Assembly (NCBI GenBank): GCA_905215845.1
Contig: CAJMRU010000032.1
Coordinates: 1-8,167 of the forward strand
DNA from: an uncultured bacterium
GTDB lineage: Bacteria; Bacillota; Clostridia; TANB77; CAG-508
Direction: 5' to 3'
Length of the DNA: 8,167 nucleotides
In this document: positions 5,516 to 8,167 of the stretch, piece by piece
Position numbering within the stretch: position 1 is the stretch's first letter
How the letters are laid out: each line of letters starts with the position of its first letter
Position numbers and translations under genes: made by a program
The notes under the pieces: model-generated
Told to the model about the DNA's origin: nothing
Database searches by the model: none
The model's input: only the letters and a program-made list of their open reading frames with translations

Positions 5516-6634
5516 TTATATATTTTTATTTCTATTTTTTCTCAAGAATGATGGTATATCTAAATCATTTTGAGAAGAACTAATTTCTGAGCTTGATGGA
5601 ATTGAAGTAACTTTTTTCTCCCATGTTTTTGGCATATTGTCAACACCCAAGCTTGATATTGGTTCTGGTTTTTCAAAACCTGTTGCTATAACTGTTATTT
5701 GTATTTCGTCTTCCATTGATGGGTCTGTTACAGTACCAAAGATTATATTTGCTTCTGGGTCTACACTGCGTTGTACTAATTCTGCTGCTGTATTTACTTC
5801 ATGTAATCCTAAATCTTCTCCACCTGTTATATTAATTATTACTCCTCTTGCTCCTTCTATTGATGTTTCTAATAATGGGCTTTGAATTGCTTCTTTTGCC
5901 GCATCTTCTGCTCTATTTTCTCCTGATGCTCTACCCACACCCATATGTGCCATTCCTGTATTTAACATTATTGTTTTTACATCGGCAAAGTCTAAGTTTA
6001 CAAGACCTGGTATAGCAATTAAGTCTGATATACCTTGTACACCTTGTCTTAATACATCATCAGCCATTTTAAAAGCTTCTACTATAGATGTTTTTCTATC
6101 TATTATTTGTAATAATTTATCATTTGGTATTACTACTAATGTATCTACTTTTCCTTTTAAACTTTCGATTCCTCTTTCTGCTTGAGAAAGTCTTTTTTTA
6201 CCTTCAAATGTAAATGGTTTAGTAACAACTCCTATTGTTAATATTCCCATTTCTTTTGCAGCTTGTGCAACAACTGGTGCTGCTCCTGTACCTGTTCCTC
6301 CACCCATTCCGGCTGTAACAAATACCATATCTGCTCCTCTTAATACTTCTGCTAATTCAGCTTTACTTTCTTCTGCTGATTGAGCTCCAATATCAGGGTT
6401 TGCTCCTGCTCCTAGTCCTCTTGTTATTTTTTCTCCTATTTGGATTTTTGTATTTGCTTTAGATGTTTGAAGAGCTTGTCTATCTGTATTTACTGCTATA
6501 AAATCAACACCTTTTATTCCTGCATCAATCATTCTATTTACAGCATTATTTCCTGCTCCTCCTACACCTATAACTTTTATTGTTGCAGTTCCATCCATCA
6601 TTGTAATATTGTTATCATCATTGTAATCCATCAT
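5516..6634 (-). CDS. ftsZ: Cell division protein FtsZ
   Basis: Tubulin-like GTPase that polymerises into the Z ring at mid-cell and, during sporulation, at the polar septum. The 372 residues show the GTP-binding start KVIGVGGAGNNAVNRM (20-35), the tubulin signature GGGTGTG (111-117), the catalytic T7 loop NLDFADVK (213-220), a short variable linker, and the conserved C-terminal peptide LDIPSFLRK (358-366), which binds FtsA and other partners. The start at 6634 is supported by GGGAGG about 9 nt upstream. A second Met pair at residues 12-13 is less well placed. It lies 37 nt after ftsA and is followed at once by a strong terminator, so the two genes form a closed operon. Nothing is missing. Confidence 0.99.
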   Translation of the reverse strand: MMDYNDDNNITMMDGTATIKVIGVGGAGNNAVNRMIDAGIKGVDFIAVNTDRQALQTSKANTKIQIGEKITRGLGAGANPDIGAQSAEESKAELAEVLRGADMVFVTAGMGGGTGTGAAPVVAQAAKEMGILTIGVVTKPFTFEGKKRLSQAERGIESLKGKVDTLVVIPNDKLLQIIDRKTSIVEAFKMADDVLRQGVQGISDLIAIPGLVNLDFADVKTIMLNTGMAHMGVGRASGENRAEDAAKEAIQSPLLETSIEGARGVIINITGGEDLGLHEVNTAAELVQRSVDPEANIIFGTVTDPSMEDEIQITVIATGFEKPEPISSLGVDNMPKTWEKKVTSIPSSSEISSSQNDLDIPSFLRKNRNKNI

Positions 6635-6671
6635 TTAGTTTTTCCTCCCTTTATATTTTTAAATTTTTATT

Positions 6672-7901
6672 TTATGAATAGAAAAACTCTTTTATTTTTT
6701 CTATTATTGTTTTTATAAAATTTTCATTATTTTGTGTATCTATACTGCTTGAAACAGTTTTAGCAAATGGTCTTGCTGCTATATATCTTACTAATGCATA
6801 ACTTGTTCTATATGTTGGTTTTACTGTACTTATTGCTCTTCCTGTTGATATTTTTACTGGTATATTCAAGTTAATCTTTCCAGCAACATCACTTTTATTT
6901 ATATTAACTATACCTTGACCTGTTAAAACTACATTATTTATTTTTTGTTTTACTCCACTATTAGTAATATCTTTGTTTATTATTGAGAATATTTCTTCTA
7001 TTCTAGCTTCTATTATTTCTATTAATTCAGAACTTTTTATAATTCTATTTTTATTGTCATCTTTTGATGTATTTAAAATAATATCATTATCATTATCTAT
7101 AAAAGATTTTAAAGCTAATCCATATTGTCTTTTTAGTTTATCAGCTTCTTCTTCTGATATATTAAGAACTACTGCAATATCATTTGTTATGTTATCTCCT
7201 CCTACTGGAATTGAATTTGTATATACAAAACTTGAACCTTCAAATACACCTATATCTGTATTTCCTGCTCCTATATCTAATAACATTATATTATCATGTA
7301 ATTCATTATTATCTAGAACTAAATTTCTTTCTGCCAATGTTGTTGGCACTATTCCATCTATTTCTAATCCTGCTTTTTTGAAAATATTATGTAATTGTCT
7401 AACATAATCTTTTTCTGCTAGTATTATTTGTGCACTTATTGTAAAGCTTGAACTCAAATTTCCTACTGGATCTGTTACAACTGTTCCATTTTCTAATGTA
7501 ATCTTATCTGGTACAATATCTATTAATGTTTTTCCATCAGGAATTTCTATATCCTTTACTTGCATTACTGCATTTTGAACATCTCGTACTGATATTCCTG
7601 AATATTTATCTCTAGCTTCTTTTGTTATCATATTTTGAACAATTGTTACATATTTTCCTGGAATCGTTACATATGCTGAATTAATTTTTAAATTTGTTTC
7701 TTCTTCGGCATCTTTTATTGTTTTTGCTATACTTAAACTTATTTCATCTTCATTTATTATCTTGCATTTCTTTAGTCCACTACATTTATATGAGGTATTG
7801 CTTATAATCTCAATTTGCCCAAAGTTGTTTACTTCTCCTACAACTGTGCAAACTTTGCTTGTCCCTATATCAATACCTACTATGATATCACCGATAGCCA
7901 A
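6672..7901 (-). CDS. ftsA: Cell division protein FtsA
   Basis: Actin-like ATPase that tethers FtsZ filaments to the inner face of the membrane. In 409 residues it has the phosphate-1 loop DIGTSK (11-16), a 1C/SHS2 region with AYVTIPGKYV (76-85), the phosphate-2 loop DIGAGNTDIG (209-218), an adenosine-site loop LTGQGI (326-331), and a C-terminal amphipathic helix FIKTIIEKIKEFF (395-407), the expected membrane anchor. Members usually have LTGGG; the Gln at 329 is a small deviation. The start is TTG at 7899-7901, supported by GGAGG (7909-7913) 7 nt upstream and by the canonical IIVGIDIGTSK that follows. It is the first gene of the ftsA-ftsZ operon. Confidence 0.97.
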   Translation of the reverse strand: MAIGDIIVGIDIGTSKVCTVVGEVNNFGQIEIISNTSYKCSGLKKCKIINEDEISLSIAKTIKDAEEETNLKINSAYVTIPGKYVTIVQNMITKEARDKYSGISVRDVQNAVMQVKDIEIPDGKTLIDIVPDKITLENGTVVTDPVGNLSSSFTISAQIILAEKDYVRQLHNIFKKAGLEIDGIVPTTLAERNLVLDNNELHDNIMLLDIGAGNTDIGVFEGSSFVYTNSIPVGGDNITNDIAVVLNISEEEADKLKRQYGLALKSFIDNDNDIILNTSKDDNKNRIIKSSELIEIIEARIEEIFSIINKDITNSGVKQKINNVVLTGQGIVNINKSDVAGKINLNIPVKISTGRAISTVKPTYRTSYALVRYIAARPFAKTVSSSIDTQNNENFIKTIIEKIKEFFYS

Positions 7902-7907
7902 GTTAAT

Positions 7908-7913
7908 TCCTCC
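7908..7913 (-). promoter_or_regulatory. Ribosome binding site that fixes the ftsA TTG start
   Basis: GGAGGA lies 6 nt before TTG (7899-7901). The frame upstream contains no ATG at a suitable distance from a Shine-Dalgarno sequence. Confidence 0.8.
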
Positions 7914-7942
7914 AATTTTTAGTATAAATTTTTCTAAATGTA

Positions 7943-7971
7943 TATATATTACATTTCACAAAAAAAGTCAA
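7943..7971 (-). promoter_or_regulatory. Probable sigma-A promoter for ftsA-ftsZ
   Basis: The minus strand has TTGACT (7966-7971, 5 of 6), a 17-nt spacer and TATATA (7943-7948, 4 of 6). The transcript would start near 7936, giving a leader of about 35 nt before the TTG start. Confidence 0.5.
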
Positions 7972-7977
7972 TAGTAA

Positions 7978-8018
7978 TTGTAATATTTTTGTAACAATTT
8001 CGCAATAATATTGTAACA
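7978..8018. repeat. Phased TTGTAA repeats upstream of the ftsA promoter
   Basis: On the plus strand TTGTAA occurs at 7978, 7989 and 8011. The last two extend to TTGTAACA, spaced exactly 22 nt apart, and the first is 11 nt away. The copy at 7989 extends to the odd-centred palindrome TTGTAACAA. Spacing of one and two helical turns just upstream of a -35 suggests a regulator site, but the sequence is AT-rich and chance cannot be excluded. Confidence 0.4.
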
Positions 8019-8040
8019 CTCATTTTTGACATTTTTCGCC

Positions 8041-8071
8041 AATTATCTAAAAAGAAAATTACAATTATCTA
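8041..8071. repeat. Direct repeat AATTATCTA with 22-nt period
   Basis: AATTATCTA is present at 8041-8049 and 8063-8071, again 22 nt apart, in the same intergenic region as the TTGTAACA pair. Confidence 0.4.
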
Positions 8072-8125
8072 TATTGCTCATAACCCTTTTATAAATCGTA
8101 TTTTCTATATATTTAATTGTAATTT
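8056..8125. repeat. 12-nt inverted repeat in the region upstream of ftsA
   Basis: AAATTACAATTA (8056-8067) and TAATTGTAATTT (8114-8125) are perfect reverse complements separated by 46 nt. Both arms contain the ATTGTAA motif also seen closer to the promoter. Confidence 0.4.
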
Positions 8126-8167
8126 AAAATATATTCACATTTAAAATTTAATTTTTATTTTGAAAAT

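Larger units (their letters stand above)
7902..8167. other. Gene-free, AT-rich region upstream of ftsA, reaching the window edge
   Basis: No credible reading frame with a Shine-Dalgarno sequence was found on either strand in these 266 nt. It holds the ftsA promoter, its Shine-Dalgarno, and several short repeats. The gene beyond the right edge cannot be judged. Confidence 0.6.

Noticed and set aside
7975..8100. Sigma-H promoter upstream of ftsA, as known in Bacillus subtilis
   Set aside because: No AGGAWWT and GAAT pair at proper spacing could be found.
1..8167. CRISPR arrays, insertion sequences, tRNA or rRNA genes
   Set aside because: No regularly spaced repeats, transposase motifs, terminal inverted repeats with duplications, or cloverleaf-like sequences were seen.

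Overview
The window is strongly AT-rich and carries eight genes, all on the minus strand. In transcription order (right to left) they are ftsA, ftsZ, spoIIGA, sigE, sigG, a YlmC/YmxH-type PRC-barrel gene, alaS and a HIT-family hydrolase gene. The order ftsA-ftsZ-spoIIGA-sigE-sigG is a classic block of endospore-forming Firmicutes. Together with the low GC, the AGGAGG-type ribosome binding sites and the TTG starts, it points to a member of the Clostridia, possibly an uncultured low-GC lineage. The species cannot be named from this sequence.

Layout. 7902-8167 is a gene-free, AT-rich upstream region with a probable sigma-A promoter and phased short repeats. 6672-7901 (ftsA, TTG start) and 5516-6634 (ftsZ) form a division operon closed by a GC-richer hairpin terminator at about 5463-5510. 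The gap to spoIIGA has a sigma-A-like promoter whose -35 overlaps a Spo0A-box-like sequence, as expected for the spoIIG operon. spoIIGA (4432-5322) encodes the membrane aspartic protease that matures pro-sigma-E, and sigE follows (3568-4318). sigG (2732-3505, TTG start) has its own sigma-F-type promoter in the sigE-sigG gap. A 16-bp inverted repeat separates sigG from the ylmC-like gene (2408-2644). A weak terminator overlaps a good sigma-A promoter in front of alaS (570-2324), and the HIT gene (70-414) ends the window.

How they work together. FtsA and FtsZ build the division ring, which is redeployed for the asymmetric sporulation septum. Spo0A-P would switch on spoIIGA-sigE, SpoIIGA would then process pro-sigma-E in the mother cell, and sigma-F in the forespore would switch on sigG.

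Most notable points. (1) sigE has a one-base frameshift inside the region 4.2 helix-turn-helix. The read frame ends in 16 unrelated residues, while the next frame encodes a perfect sigma-E C-terminus. (2) The frame after the spoIIGA stop stays open to 16 nt before sigE, hinting at a second indel in the same operon. (3) AlaS is an unusually short 584-residue enzyme with no C-Ala domain, a Cys cluster and motif wording that resembles the Patescibacteria (CPR) type rather than the ordinary Bacillus/Clostridium type. No mobile element, CRISPR array, tRNA or rRNA was seen.
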